A stretch of DNA of 64,000 nt from Flaccisagitta enflata (GCA_965153355.1 OZ231127.1:75764001-75828000), one strand, 5' to 3'. Counted from the stretch's first letter, positions 1-11,993 are shown. Numbers and translations are program-made. The notes: generated from the sequence alone by a model not told the origin.

Positions 1-1690
1 TTCCATGTCTGTCCAGGTTGAATACAGCCAGACACTGTCACACATCACATAGTCTCAAAAAGATTTTACATTGAGGTTGATTAAGTCTATTCTATCTAGT
101 GAATGATGTAAAGCTGATTACAACATTTAAATTCTGAATGCAGTTGACGATATAGCAGCATTCTAGAATTGCCTTAGACGTAAGGTCACCCAGACAACAG
201 GGTTTCTTACTCATCATCGCTTCCTAGTGTTGATGCTGTCGGCAAAATATCGCTAGATGGATCGATCGATGCATGATATTTTTTCATTCTTCTCACGCTT
301 GCTTCACTTTCGCTACTTCTTTACACTTTCGACGATAATTTATCAGACTCACCATGGTCCGCTGTATCGTTCGGTTAAATCACCGGCTCAAGGATGCTCG
401 AGCTAGAGGTGTGAAAACACGCCGCTCCTGCCCATCCGCGACTTATTGGTCTTGGTCTGGCCTGTTCTTTCACCTTTCTTAATTTTCTACCTCCTGGTTT
501 TTTTCATGTTCCTCTTTTTTCTGTTTTAGTTAGATACGTTAAATTTATTCAGAACAATCTCACATCCAGGGTTGAGAAAAGTGAAACAGTGTTTTAGATA
601 CTTTGTGTATATCTGTGTGGGATGGATGTTGCCTTCCGCACGATATAGACCCCGCGTCACTTGTTTCAGAAGAGAAACAAGTGACGCGGGGTCACAATAT
701 CGTTGCGGACGGGCGGGCAGGGGCATCCAACCCCCATCCGCACCCAAACCTCCATCCCACACACAGAGATATACACAAAAGTATCTAAAACACTTGTTTT
801 TTCCACTTTTCAACTCAATGACCCTGGACTGACAGACGGACGGACGGACTGATGGACGGATGGACAAAGCCTCTTATAGAGTTGCGTATCTGCAACTAGA
901 AACAGAAAAAAGAGGAACATGGAGAAGAGATACCAGGAGGCAGAAAAAAAATTAAGAAAGGTGAAGTGAATCTAAAACAAGGCCAGATTCAAGACCAATA
1001 TAAGTCGCGGAAGGTGGGCAGGGGCGGAGGCGCGTGTTTTCACACCTCCTAACTCGAGCATCACGGACCGACGGACTGATGGGCCCACGGACCGATGGAC
1101 CAACGGACCAACGGACCAAAAATTCTGAGAAGATGATCGAGATCGAGAAAGGGCCTGAAATGGTATGCCGGTGCTAAAGTGAGAGAGGTGTAATGAGAAG
1201 GATGAGCGTGAGAAGAGCAAGAGACGGTATTAGCGAAATTGAAAGTAGGTATGTCAGTGCATCGGTCCGTCGGTCAATCCATCGATCCAACGATGGCTTG
1301 CACTTGACCGGCGCCTAAGCATAGGGAAGATGGAGTGGGAGTAGAAGGTAAGGGACCAAACCCTGTTGGTCTGGCTTGGAGTTTGACCTTACGTTTGACC
1401 TTACGTCCTAAGACTTAGTTCTAGAATCGCCTTTGCGATTAAAAAGTCATTAAACTGCATTCAAAAATTCATGTTGTGGTAAAGAGCAGCTTTTGCATCG
1501 CTACTTACATGATTGCCACACTTTTAGACAATATAAAAAGATATAGAATAGACTAATCAACCTCAATATTGCAAAAAGAAAAATCTTAATTTGAGGCTGT
1601 AGGTGATTCTATTTCGAGAAATCGTATAAATGGTGCGACAGTGGGAAGTTACAATATCTGGCTGTATTCAACCTTCGGACAGACATGGAA
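1..1690. repeat. ~1.7-kb imperfect palindrome (foldback structure)
   Basis: The left part (1 to about 647) is matched in reverse complement by the right part (about 694 to 1690). Anchor pairs are TTCCATGTCTGTCC at 1 with GGACAGACATGGAA near 1677, CATTGAGGTTGATTA near 70 with TAATCAACCTCAAT near 1555, and GATGCTCGAG near 392 with CTCGAGCATC near 1054. The arms carry indels; the right arm is about 350 bases longer. The centre is a near-perfect hairpin with 19-bp arms at 648-666 and 675-693 and an 8-base loop. The left arm may continue outside the window. It holds no convincing coding capacity. The mobile class is unknown; a foldback or long-TIR element is most likely. Confidence 0.75.
648..693. 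repeat. Central hairpin of the palindrome
   Basis: Perfect 19-bp inverted arms run from GACCCCGCGTCACTTGTTT to its complement, separated by CAGAAGAG. Just to its right the phrase GCGGACGGGCGGGCAGGGGC resembles the left module of the A-type elements described below. Confidence 0.8.
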
Positions 1691-2524
1691 TATTTTTCAT
1701 CTTGCATACTACGAGGCAGCGGGATAGAGCCACTGCTTCAAAAAAAAGGGCGAGTCGTGAGGCGGAGTTGGACGTAAATCAGCCTCGGCACCTTTTCCTT
1801 TCCTCTATCGATGATAAATGATTTTTTGCACTTTTTTCCCTCTTCTTTTTTTTTTCCTTCGCCCTATAAACGTCGTTCTTTTAAAGACACCACTTTTTCA
1901 TCTTCTTTGAAAAGTGTCGATATGGAATCTAAGTAAATTTTTATGTCTTTTATAGACTCAAGATGTCTTCCTCTTTAGTGTATTACAACGATCGATTTTG
2001 ATTAAGACAGACTGACGTTAATGTATGTGTAATCGCGAAAGGTTGTGCTCAAAAATCAGGAATCTAACATTCAAAAACTTCCGCTGATCACAGCTAATCA
2101 CTGACGGTATGGGTCTGACCAAATAGAGACGATTTACTGCACGATTTAGGGAATTCTCGTCTTAAAGAGAGACGAGAAGAGATAGCTATATATCTAGTAA
2201 TAGATACACCTAGGTCCTAGATATCGATTTCCGATACGATTACTAATTTTTTTTCCGTAATTAAGTAATTTATACTAAATGATTAGCGAGTTTTGTCTTG
2301 TACTCAGTTATTAATGTAGAGAAATCCATTTTTTGTGGCCAATGGAAAACAGTGTCAGAAGAAAATCAGTTGGTATGAAAAGGTTTCAGTTTCATTCCAG
2401 ACGTGAACAATTTGTCCATGAGCATAAGCATAGGCTGGCCAATCATTTTTTTTTTTCTTTTCTTCTATTGTTTTCAATACACCATTGATGACGGTTCGCT
2501 CACCCAAACTCGACTAAAAATCCA

Positions 2525-2527
<3 letters not shown>
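1691..2527. other. AT-rich spacer, no gene seen
   Basis: This is non-repetitive AT-rich sequence with a T-run near 1845-1858 and stops in all frames. Nothing recognisable was found. Confidence 0.5.
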
Positions 2528-2596
<69 letters not shown>

Positions 2597-2667
2597 GTCT
2601 CTCCTCGACCTCTCTTTCTTAAACTTCATTATGCCCTTTGTGGATCGGCGGTCCTTCTCGGTGATCC

Positions 2668-2704
<37 letters not shown>
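2528..2704. repeat. (CT)n followed by (TGTC)n microsatellites
   Basis: A nearly pure CT run spans about 2528-2593 and a TGTC tetranucleotide run about 2666-2704, with a short GC-richer bridge. Serine/leucine ORFs over it are repeat artefacts. Confidence 0.95.
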
Positions 2705-2707
<3 letters not shown>

Positions 2708-2710
2708 CGG

Positions 2711-3175
2711 CGGTCTGTCTCGGTGTTCCATACTGGATATCGGTAAACGATCCAAGAAGGAGTCTCGGTCCGTCTGTCCGAACCGGGCCGATTTTTGCGG
2801 TGATTAATCACAGCTCAGTAAGGAGCCTCAAAAAATATACAGTAGATGGCGTCTATACTTGGTAATACGGATGTCCTCATATCCAAAATATCATTTGTGT
2901 AAATGAAATGAAACTGTCTGTGTATAATGCTTGTCCTATAGGGTTGAGGATAAAGTATGAAAGCTCTTGATAGAATGTTGTCATGCACTATACTGATACT
3001 CAAGCAATTTGCTCCCCGTATTTCCAAATCTAGACGACATCAACTGTATTTAAATCCAATTTGTTGCTTTAGAAAGTATATGATTTGTCTTTATGTGATG
3101 AAATATCCAATATCATTGACAATAAGTTGTTGCCTTTGCGGTCTGTATCGACGCACTGTTCTGAAGGAGACTTTC
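2711..3175. other. Spacer, no gene seen
   Basis: Non-repetitive sequence between a microsatellite and an A-type element. Only short unrelated ORFs occur. Confidence 0.5.
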
Positions 3176-3329
3176 AACAAGGTCGGATACACGGTAAGAC
3201 AGTCGCGGATGGTTGGGCAGGGGCCGTAATGCAAACATCGCTTGCAAATCAGAAATATTTGTCACCTACCGACCTACCGACCTACCGACCGACACTGCAA
3301 AGTGTAGAGTCGCGTGTCCGCGACTAAAA
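3176..3329 (+). mobile_element. A-type hairpin-ended short element (copy A1)
   Basis: It starts AACAAGGTCGGATACACGG, continues with CAGTCGCGGATGGTTGGGCA, has a (CTAC/CGAC) tetranucleotide stretch, and ends GTGTAGAGTCGCGTG then TCCGCGACTAAAA. The terminal AGTCGCG-TGTC-CGCGACT can form a 7-bp hairpin. The same layout recurs at 16747, 24528, 37122, 37576, 46311, 46462 and 62639. It has no ORF and I could not assign it to a named SINE or MITE class. Confidence 0.8.
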
Positions 3330-3529
3330 CTGCTTTTTTTGCCTTGCATTTTCTAGTCCACGGTAGTTGGAATTCAGTTTCAATCTACTGCAACTCTGTG
3401 TGCCTTACTTTCTGTCTGTTTATCATGATGTTAACAATATCGTCACTACCTTTCCTGTGCGGCACTCTGTTTTTATTCTGTCTGTCTGTCTCTGACCGTC
3501 TCCTTGCCACTGTTTTTCACTGTCTTTAT

Positions 3530-3530
<1 letters not shown>

Positions 3531-3575
<45 letters not shown>
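3531..3575. repeat. (CT)n microsatellite
   Basis: A pure CT run of about 45 bases. Confidence 0.95.
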
Positions 3576-3579
<4 letters not shown>

Positions 3580-3803
3580 TTTCCTTTTTGGTTTCGCGTG
3601 TTCATTCCAAGTGAGTGTGCGCGTGAAAGACGGACAGACAGAGTGTCAGACAGGAGACAGACAAAGACATAAACATTCAAAAGAAGTAATGAAAGAAGTG
3701 ATGTTGTTCCTTTGTTGAAGAGTTCGCATTTGAAAAGGACATCGGTTACCAAGTTTCCATCGTGTTTCCACTAGGAGTCTCCACCCATCGTCAAATAAAA
3801 GCA

Positions 3804-3813
3804 CGAGAGAGAG

Positions 3814-3903
<90 letters not shown>
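3804..3903. repeat. (GA)n microsatellite
   Basis: About 100 bases of GA with single interruptions (GCGA near the start, AAAG near the end). Confidence 0.95.
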
Positions 3904-3904
<1 letters not shown>

Positions 3905-4158
3905 TCGTTGTTTGCGCGTGTTATGGCTTCAATGCTCGTTTGCTTTCACACTCATGCTTGTTGTAGACGTATTCCGCGCCCGCTATCTGTCAGATCTTCT
4001 TTTATCCTCCTTGCCTTTATATTTTGACAACATATTCTATCCAAAGTCAAGACAAGATATGCATCTCTCTGTATCTTTTCTGTACAAGAATTTTGTATCA
4101 CTCTTGATGTCACTTATTTAGTTATGTTATCAGTCATCCTGTGCGTATCCCTTATCAA

Positions 4159-4195
<37 letters not shown>

Positions 4196-4378
4196 CTCGT
4201 CTACGGTCTTTTGAGGGTCCGAGTCTGATCGCAATTTGGATGTAAGTCGGCGCACATTTTCACCCCTTTTCACGCCCTCGGCCCATTGCCAAAGTTCCCG
4301 GCCCATAGGCAGACATGCACGCCTGCTATGCGCCGGGTTTGAAGCGCCGGATTTGAACAGCTCTGCTCAAATCGATCG
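3904..4378. other. Spacer with a short (CT)n run
   Basis: Mostly unique sequence; a CT run lies at about 4161-4192. A duplicated 'CGGCCCATTGCC / CGGCCCATAGGC' phrase occurs near 4280-4305. No gene recognised. Confidence 0.5.
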
Positions 4379-4783
4379 CTAGGCTGGGGCTAAAAGGGGT
4401 TTTCGCATCGGGAAAATTATCAAGATATTACATAGAAAATATCTAAAAAATATCTTATCTTTTTTTTTATATAGTTCAAATGGTTTAGCGGTAATCTTTA
4501 TACTTTTAAGAATTTTTTGGCATGATTTTGGTAATTGTTCATAATATTCCTTGGCATTGAGACTGCTGGTGTGAAAGCTATCACAATCTGTGAAATGGAG
4601 ATATCTACGCATAAGTTGAAATGACGCAAATTTGAATTTCCATGTTGACATTTTGAAATTCCACTGTATATTCAGGTCCATTCCCTGAAGAGGGTTGGAA
4701 ACGGTCGAAATAACAGGGTGAAAAACATTTATGCGCAATCTGTATTCTACAATCCCCGACTCGCAGCTTGATATATTTGCCAT
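4379..4783 (-). CDS. Unrecognised 134-codon ORF, possibly spurious
   Basis: This ATG-to-stop ORF is one of the few in the window not built from a simple repeat. Its composition is protein-like: it has aromatic residues, lysine runs and scattered cysteines, with a segment reading RRYLHFTDCDSFHTSSLNAK. I recognise no domain, signal peptide or catalytic motif. Its 5' part overlaps the first copy of a 72-bp direct duplication (4752-4882). It could be an exon, a degraded transposon fragment or chance. Splice sites cannot be judged without transcripts. Confidence 0.15.
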   Translation of the reverse strand: MANISSCESGIVEYRLRINVFHPVISTVSNPLQGMDLNIQWNFKMSTWKFKFASFQLMRRYLHFTDCDSFHTSSLNAKEYYEQLPKSCQKILKSIKITAKPFELYKKKDKIFFRYFLCNILIIFPMRKPLLAPA

Positions 4784-4882
4784 AAGCTACGGCGAATCGT
4801 GCGTGGTAACCGTTTTGTGATCACTGATTCGCAGCATGATACATCTGCCATCAACTATGGCGCATCGTGCGTGATACCACCA
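4752..4882. repeat. 72-bp direct duplication
   Basis: Two neighbouring copies (about 4752-4811 and 4824-4882) share ACTCGCAGC/ATTCGCAGC, TGATA-AT-TGCCAT, and GGCGAATCGTGCGTG / GGCGCATCGTGCGTG. The divergence is modest. Confidence 0.75.
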
Positions 4883-4889
4883 TCTACAC

Positions 4890-5420
4890 AATGGAGGATT
4901 TGTGGGATTTTTGCGTGAAACGAGAATAATGTACAACGAAACGTATTTTTCACATCTTTCAACCATTTTCGCGCTCTTATCTTCCTTTCGCGGAATTCTT
5001 CATCTGTTTTCGGGGACGTTCACCAACCACACATTTTGGCTTCAAACACTTGTACACATTTCTTTTTTGTCAAATCATAACAAGCATACTTCTTGTCTGC
5101 CTTGTGTGAGGAAATCTATACTGGAGAAGGATGAATGAATGCAATCAGTAAATATTTCATCTTACTGGGCTAACTGGAATTATCTTTGTTATGGTTTTGT
5201 AATTGCTATTCTTTGACATTATTATGTGTACATGTGATTTTACCGTATTTTTTTCTGGTGTTTTGAAATGAAGAAGGATTAAGTTTGCAGAGAGAGGCAA
5301 CCATTTCCCACCACCACATGCGTCTTGCTCACAGCGGGGAGCTTCATTTTTATTACCAGCAAACTTCAGACTAAGAATCTGAAGGTCGGGTCGCGATTTA
5401 TTAAGGAACCTGGCTGTTGC
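4890..5420. other. Spacer, no gene seen
   Basis: Unique sequence of mixed composition. Two short ORFs (4902-5138 plus, 5157-5486 minus) show no recognisable domain. Confidence 0.45.
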
Positions 5421-5424
5421 TGTA

Positions 5425-5690
5425 ACCATTGTCTCTGGCTTTGACCATTTGCCCATGCTACAACCATTGGTTCTTGCTTCATCCATTGGCTCTTGATAAA
5501 ACCAGTGGCTCTTTCTTTAAGCATGGGCTCTTGCAATAACATTTAGCTCTAGCTTTAACTACTATTTGCTTTAAATATTGGCTCTTGCTGTAGCCATGGG
5601 CTCTTGCTACAACCATTGGCGCTTGTTACAACCATTGGCTCTTGTTACAACCATTGGCTCTTGTTACAACCATTGGCTTTAACCAGTAGC
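5425..5690. repeat. Degenerate ~20-bp minisatellite
   Basis: The unit is close to GGCTCTTGCTACAACCATT. The last units (about 5595-5680) are almost identical and earlier ones decay to GGCTCTTTCTTTAAGCAT and similar, so the array looks younger at its right end. Confidence 0.8.
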
Positions 5691-5745
5691 GTACCAGTCT
5701 TCCTTTGTTCTTTGTCAGAAAATTCAAAAAAATACTTGTCTCTTT

Positions 5746-5806
5746 CAGATGGGCCATATTGGTATCTTTCAGGTGGGCCATATTGGTATCTTTTAGATGG
5801 GCCAGG
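5746..5806. repeat. 24-bp short tandem repeat
   Basis: About 2.5 units of GATGGGCCATATTGGTATCT, separated by TTTC/TTTTA. Confidence 0.8.
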
Positions 5807-5954
5807 CCAAAGAAAATTCCCAAGCCTCTTCCTTAGCCTCTTACCCCCTAGCAACCAACTCAAAAGGCTCCAACTACTTGCATAATATTCATTTCGACAC
5901 ACCTCAATCTTATCAGCACCCAGATTTTTTTTTTACTGTATTCTCAGTAATGTA

Positions 5955-6110
5955 TCGATCGGTCAGTCAATTGGCTGGTCCGTTCGTCTTTTCAAGTGGA
6001 TGGTCAATGGGTTGGTCCGTCCATTTTGTCAATTAGAGGTTCAAGTGGTTGGCCCGTCCAACTTGGCAACTGGGCGGTCAATTAGTTGGTCTGTTCACCT
6101 TTTTGGACAC
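5955..6110. repeat. Degenerate GGTC/GTCCGTC-rich repeat
   Basis: Loosely repeated phrases such as TGGCTGGTCCGTTCGTC, TGGGTTGGTCCGTCC and GTGGTTGGCCCGTCC resemble the tetranucleotide middle of the A/D elements, but no element ends are seen. Confidence 0.5.
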
Positions 6111-6318
6111 GCCTCTTTCTTGCCATACCGTGACCCTTCTCTCATTCGTTTCTTTTTTTTTTTTTTCTGCTCCAGGAGAGAAGCAAAAGCAGTTTGGTTG
6201 AGGAAGACCACCACGAAAATGAATTATGCTAAACTGTTATACAGACATTGTGAATAGAATAAATAGTCTTTTCTAAGTAAGCTGGCAGGAGAAAAAACAT
6301 AATGAACTGAGGGATTTT

Positions 6319-6660
6319 GTTCATTTATTCATTCATTCATTCATTCATTCATTCATTCATTCATTCATTCATTCATTCATTCATTCATTCATTCATTCAT
6401 TCATTCATTCAATCATTCCTTCCTTCCTTACTTCCTTCCTTTCTTCATTCATTCATTCATTCATTCATTCATTCATACAGTTATTCATTGATTGCATTCT
6501 CTCATTCATCCATTCATTCATTGAATGATTCATTCATGTACACTTTGATTCATTCATTCATCCTTTCATTGATTGATTGATTCATTAATTCATTGATTCA
6601 TTCATTGTCTTATCCATTCGATCATTCATCGATTCGACTTTTCATTCATTCATCAGTTCA
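6319..6660. repeat. (ATTC)n microsatellite, interrupted
   Basis: A pure ATTC block to about 6410, a CTTC-rich switch near 6420-6445, then decayed ATTC units. Confidence 0.95.
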
Positions 6661-6674
6661 TATATTCATTGGGA

Positions 6675-6704
6675 AAAAAATCGAAAAACGTTTTTCGATT
6701 TTTT
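6675..6704. repeat. 30-bp perfect palindrome
   Basis: Fifteen-base arms meet at the central CG (6689-6690). The core is TCGAAAAACGTTTTTCGA, flanked by six A on the left and six T on the right. It stands just after the ATTC array. Confidence 0.9.
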
Positions 6705-7003
6705 GAGTTTCGCTTAGGAATTAATTTTTCCCATTTTCGCTTGAGATGTTTTGAGGAAGTTGGGTCACGACTAGGCTCGCCCAAGGCTGGGGTTGAAATT
6801 GGTACAGGGTGAAAGAGGGCACTTTTTTACACCTTCTGGAAAAAAGCAGGGCACTGTCGGACCAATACTTTAGGCGCTATGAATTTTTTAATCTTTTTTT
6901 ATTTTCTCACATTTTCCGCATATTTTTCAAAGATCTATATTTTGCATTGATCTCAATTTTTGGCCCTAAGTAACAACAAAAATGAGTTCAGCAGAGGGCA
7001 TAC
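6705..7003. other. AT-rich spacer, no gene seen
   Basis: Unique AT-rich sequence with no recognisable feature. Confidence 0.5.
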
Positions 7004-7510
7004 GGAAGGAGGGTATGGGAGGGAGGGAGGGAGAGCGTGGGGGGAGAGGGAGGGAGGGAGAGGGAGGGAAGGAGGGAGAGGGAAGGAGGGACGGAGAGGA
7101 GGGAGGGAAGGAGGGAGAAGGAGGGATAGAGGGAGAGGGAGGGAGGGAGGAAGAGGGAGGGAAAGAGGGAGGGAGAGAGGGAGGGAGAAGGAGGGAGGGA
7201 GAGAGGGAGGGAAAGAAGAGGGAGGGAGAGGGAGGGAGGGAGGGAGGAAGAGGGAGGGAAAGAGGAAGGAAGGGAGGGAGAGGGGGAGGGAGGGAAAGAG
7301 GGAGGAAAGGAGGGAGAGGAGGAGGGAGGGAGAGGGACGGAGAGGGGGAGGGAGAGAGGGAGGGAGGGAAGAAGAGGGGGAGGGAGGGAGAGAGGGAGGG
7401 AGGGAGGAAGAGGGGGAGGGAGGGAGGGAGAGGGAGGGAGAGAGAGGGGGAGGGAGAGAAGGAGGGAGGGAGGAAGAAAGTGAGAGGGGGACAGAGAGAG
7501 GGAGAGCGAC
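7004..7510 (+). repeat. ~500-bp GGGA-rich polypurine tract
   Basis: An almost unbroken purine strand made of GGGA, GGAA and GAGA units, with many GGG runs. On this strand it has obvious G-quadruplex and R-loop/triplex potential. Overlapping Arg/Gly/Glu and Pro/Ser/Leu ORFs on both strands are artefacts. Confidence 0.95.
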
Positions 7511-7523
7511 AGAGACAGCGAAA

Positions 7524-7582
7524 CAACACACACATGCACACACGCACACGCACACACAAACACACACACACACACACACACA
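7524..7582. repeat. (CA)n microsatellite
   Basis: CA run with GCAC and AAAC interruptions. Confidence 0.95.
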
Positions 7583-7590
7583 AAACAGCC

Positions 7591-7634
7591 CTTACGATTT
7601 TTTTCCGGTCGGCGAGAGCCGCCTTTACTGGTAC
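7591..7634 (+). repeat. Short dispersed hairpin module J (copy 1)
   Basis: CTTACGATTTTTTTCC is followed by GGCGAGAGCCGCC (a small hairpin) and TTTACTGGTAC. A close relative stands at 34931-34974 and a weaker one near 58490-58530. Confidence 0.5.
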
Positions 7635-7790
7635 AATCACCCATTCATCCATACATCCATTCGTTCATTCATTCATTCATTCATTCATTCATTCATTCAT
7701 TCATTCATTCATTCATTCATTCGTTCATTCATTCATTCATTCATTCATTCATTCGTTCATTCATTCATTCATTCATTCTTCCAGTTCATT
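7634..7790. repeat. (ATTC)n microsatellite
   Basis: ATTC units with regular ATTCG variants. Confidence 0.95.
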
Positions 7791-7849
7791 TTCTCATTCG
7801 CCTCTCATCACATTATCCCTTTTGCCTCATTTACCTGCTAGCATCAAGT

Positions 7850-7965
7850 TCTTTTTTCTTTTCTTTTTCCTTTTTTACCTTTTTTTTTTCTTTCTGTTTT
7901 TCTTCTTCCATTTCCGCCATTCCGCCATTTCCGCCATTTCCGCCATTCCGCCATTTCTTCAGCTG
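7850..7965. repeat. T-rich tract and 9-bp (CCATTTCCG)n repeat
   Basis: A TTTTC-rich stretch is followed by about six units alternating CCATTTCCG and CCATTCCG at about 7908-7960. Confidence 0.85.
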
Positions 7966-8366
<401 letters not shown>

Positions 8367-8672
8367 GAACACACGAAAGCACGACAGCGGCCTATAGAAC
8401 ACACGCATACAACTGTTCCATGTACTGATGAACCTCGTAAGTACAGATGTCAGAAGGCCAAAACTGGCCAATGAAATTCATTTGATACAAATAGATTTAT
8501 AAGGAACTGAGATTTTACGACTATTATGGGCAGATTTGTGTCATTTTGGGAACGTTACATCGGGGTGTTACTGTAAGACCTTCAACATTACCATTCGACA
8601 GAGCAAAAAGCTTGTTTGCCCGCCTTTGCAATTACTGTATTTTGTGTTTTTGCTGACCTCAGCATTCAATCT

Positions 8673-8772
<100 letters not shown>

Positions 8773-8847
8773 AGTTATCCTTGTTAATGGTATTATTTAA
8801 GTTTCCGTTCATTGTCGTCATCCCCTCGTCCTTCTTTTCACGTTATC

Positions 8848-8960
8848 AACGTCATCATCGTCGTCATCGTCATCATCATCATCATCATCATCATCATCGT
8901 CGTCATCATCATCATCATCATCATCACTATCATCAACGTCGTCATCGACGTCTTCTTCAT
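8848..8960. repeat. (CAT)n / (CGTCAT) trinucleotide repeat
   Basis: CATCAT runs alternate with CGTCGTCAT. The frames give His, Ile/Val or Met/Thr runs. Confidence 0.95.
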
Positions 8961-9128
8961 CGTCGCCTTTAAGTCGTCGCCCTCGTCCTTGCTAGATTCC
9001 ATTTTTATTACACTTATTATTGGTAGAGAGATCGTAGTGAGGAAATATTGTCCCCATAAACGGAACAATTAAGGACGATATTCGTCAGAAGGAGTAGGTG
9101 TCGGTACATACGTTAAGAAGGAAAAAAA

Positions 9129-9837
<709 letters not shown>

Positions 9838-10175
9838 GGGCAGCGGCCCCTAAGGGGACGAAGTCCTGTAGAACATAGGGGGACTTTCGTTTGTCCGTCC
9901 GTCCATTCGTCCCCCCCCTCCGGCCTCTCAGGCCTGATATCTGGCCTCTCAGGCCTGAAATCTGGCCTCCAAGGCCTGAAATCTGGCCTTCCAGGCCTGA
10001 AATCTGGCCTCTTAGGCCCAAAGTCTGGCCTCTCAGGTCCAAAATGGGGCCTCTCAGACATTAAATTTGCCCACTCCCTCCTTAAACCTGCCCTTTCACA
10101 CCTGAAATTTGCCCTCTCAGGCCTGAAATCATGCAAAGCAGGGCTAAGGGTATCGCTGACCACATATTGCCCTTG
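9838..10175 (+). mobile_element. G-type minisatellite-carrying element, right inner end missing (G1)
   Basis: It opens with GGGCAGCGGCCCCTAAGGGG and then TCCTGTAGAACATAGGGGGA, a GTCC-rich tract and a poly-C tract. The core (about 9925-10130) is a 21-bp repeat, GGCCTCTCAGGCCTGAAATC plus T, which decays to the right. The mirrored GC end seen in other copies is absent. Instead the asymmetric outer segment follows, read as its complement: GGGTATCGCTGACCACATAT then TGCCCTTGGGCGACT. The 21-bp unit gives an open frame of SGLSGLK heptads, which I regard as incidental. Confidence 0.75.
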
Positions 10176-10189
10176 GGCGACTGGTTTGC

Positions 10190-10665
10190 CCCTCCTTCCT
10201 TCCCTACCTTTTCTTCCTTCCTTCCCTGCCTTTTCTTCCTTCCTTCGTTTCCTCCTTTCTTCCTTCCTTCCTTTCTTCCTTCCTTCCTTCCTTCCTTCCT
10301 TCCTTCCTTCCTTCTTTCCATCCCTCTTTTTTCCTTCCTTCCTTCCTTCCCTCCTTCCTTCTTTCCTTCCTTCCTTCCTTCCTTCCTTCCTTCCTTGCTT
10401 CCTTCCTTCCTTCCTTCCTTCCTTCCTTCCTTCCTTGCTTCTTTACTTCCTTCCTTCCTTGCTTCTTTACTTCCTTCCTTCATTCCTTCATTTCCTCCTT
10501 CCTTCCGTTTCCATCCAAAACTCAAATCCGTTTTCTCTCTTCTTCCCTACCTCATACATTCCGTCCTGACTTCCCTTCCTCCCTTTCAACCTTCCTTCCG
10601 TCCCTCCTTCCTTCTTTTCTTTTTGTCTTCCTTTCTTCCTTCCTCCCTCCCTTCCTTCAGTTCTT
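10190..10665. repeat. (CCTT)n tract
   Basis: TTCC units with GCTT/TACT interruptions fill 10193-10515, with a second block at about 10569-10665. The long Phe/Leu/Pro/Ser ORFs here are artefacts. Confidence 0.95.
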
Positions 10666-10844
10666 CCAACGTTTCTCAACCAAAACTCTAATCCATTTTC
10701 TCGGCAGTTCTTACCACCTTCTCTCTTTTTATTTCATTTCAACGCTCGGTCTTTAATCAAAAATGTATTCCCAGGGAGAATTTCCCGTTTCTTTATTACT
10801 ATTGCCTTAGATATGCCACGGTGGGAAAAAAAGAAGAGAAGAAA

Positions 10845-10868
10845 GCAAAGAAAGGAAGAAAAAAAGAT

Positions 10869-10931
<63 letters not shown>

Positions 10932-10959
10932 AAGAAAGAAAGAAAGAAAGAAAGAAGGA

Positions 10960-11026
<67 letters not shown>

Positions 11027-11030
11027 TACA
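10845..11030. repeat. (GAAA)n microsatellite
   Basis: GAAA units with a GAGAGAGAGAA interruption near 10921. Confidence 0.95.
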
Positions 11031-11044
11031 GGAAAAAAAAGAAA

Positions 11045-11125
11045 CTAGAAAACCAGCAAACCAGCAAACCAACAAACCAGCAAACCAGCAAACCAGCATA
11101 CCAACTAACAAACCGACAAATCAGC
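11045..11125. repeat. 8-bp (ACCAGCAA)n repeat
   Basis: About nine units of AACCAGCA/AACCAACA, decaying to ACCGACAAATCAGCAATC. Confidence 0.85.
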
Positions 11126-11129
11126 AATC

Positions 11130-11758
11130 AAACAAAAAAGAATGAAAAAGAAAGAAAAAAAAAGAAAAGAAAAAGGAAGAAAACAGATAAGGGCAAATGT
11201 CATGGTTCCACAGCATGCTTGAGGGCCCGACTTTCTGCCAATCTACGTTGGCCCAAGCTTCAGATACAGCATTACAAACAAATTAAATGGTTCAAAGACA
11301 TTCATAACTACCCAGTGTACAATTTCAAACCATTTTTTGTGACCCTCCCTACCCCTAGAGGGTCTAAAAATTTGTTCAAAGAGCTCTTTTTGGCGTGTCT
11401 CCAATCTGTCTCCTGTAAGAAATAGCAAGCAAAACCAATCAAAAAATGTCGCACCTTATAATATTATGAGTGTTTATCAACTAGTATCAATCCCACAGGA
11501 TATACGAAAAAATTCAACTCACTACTCAATCAATAAGTTGTCAAAAAATGGTATAAAAATCAAATTTACCCCTTCTCGATTTTTTTACTTTTTTTCTCTC
11601 AAGATTGAATGTTATGATATTTATTTTTTTAAACCTCATTTATCTTAAACATTAAGCGTTTTTTTTCTTGCAATTCGATGGACAACAACTTGAAGGACAT
11701 TTCCCTCCATTTTCATGTTATTGGGTTGATCCTATGCAGAGAAATGGTTTTTTTCTTG
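11130..11758. other. AT-rich spacer, no gene seen
   Basis: A-rich start (11130-11190) followed by unique AT-rich sequence with short ORFs only. Confidence 0.5.
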
Positions 11759-11993
11759 GAGCGTATCAATTCGCGCACACCCCCAAACTTGATCCTAACG
11801 CATACCTAACGCTTTAAATATGCCACTATGGTGTGAAAATGAAACAATTCACATAAAATCTGACCACACCATGTGAAAGAGCGTGAAATTTTGATTCTCC
11901 TCTGATAATTTGAAACCTTAACTCTCAGGCATTTTGTCACAATGAAATTTTACATTTTGTTGGTCCTGAAGTGTGAACAGAATTGATACGCTC
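11759..11993. mobile_element. Putative 235-bp MITE
   Basis: The ends are inverted: GAGCGTATCAATTC followed by GCGCACAC at the left, and GTGTGAACA followed by GAATTGATACGCTC at the right. The interior is AT-rich without an ORF. No clear target duplication is seen, so the class is open. Confidence 0.6.

Noticed and set aside
8848-8960. Histidine-rich or metal-binding protein exon
   Set aside because: The His run is a CAT microsatellite with no flanking coding signal.
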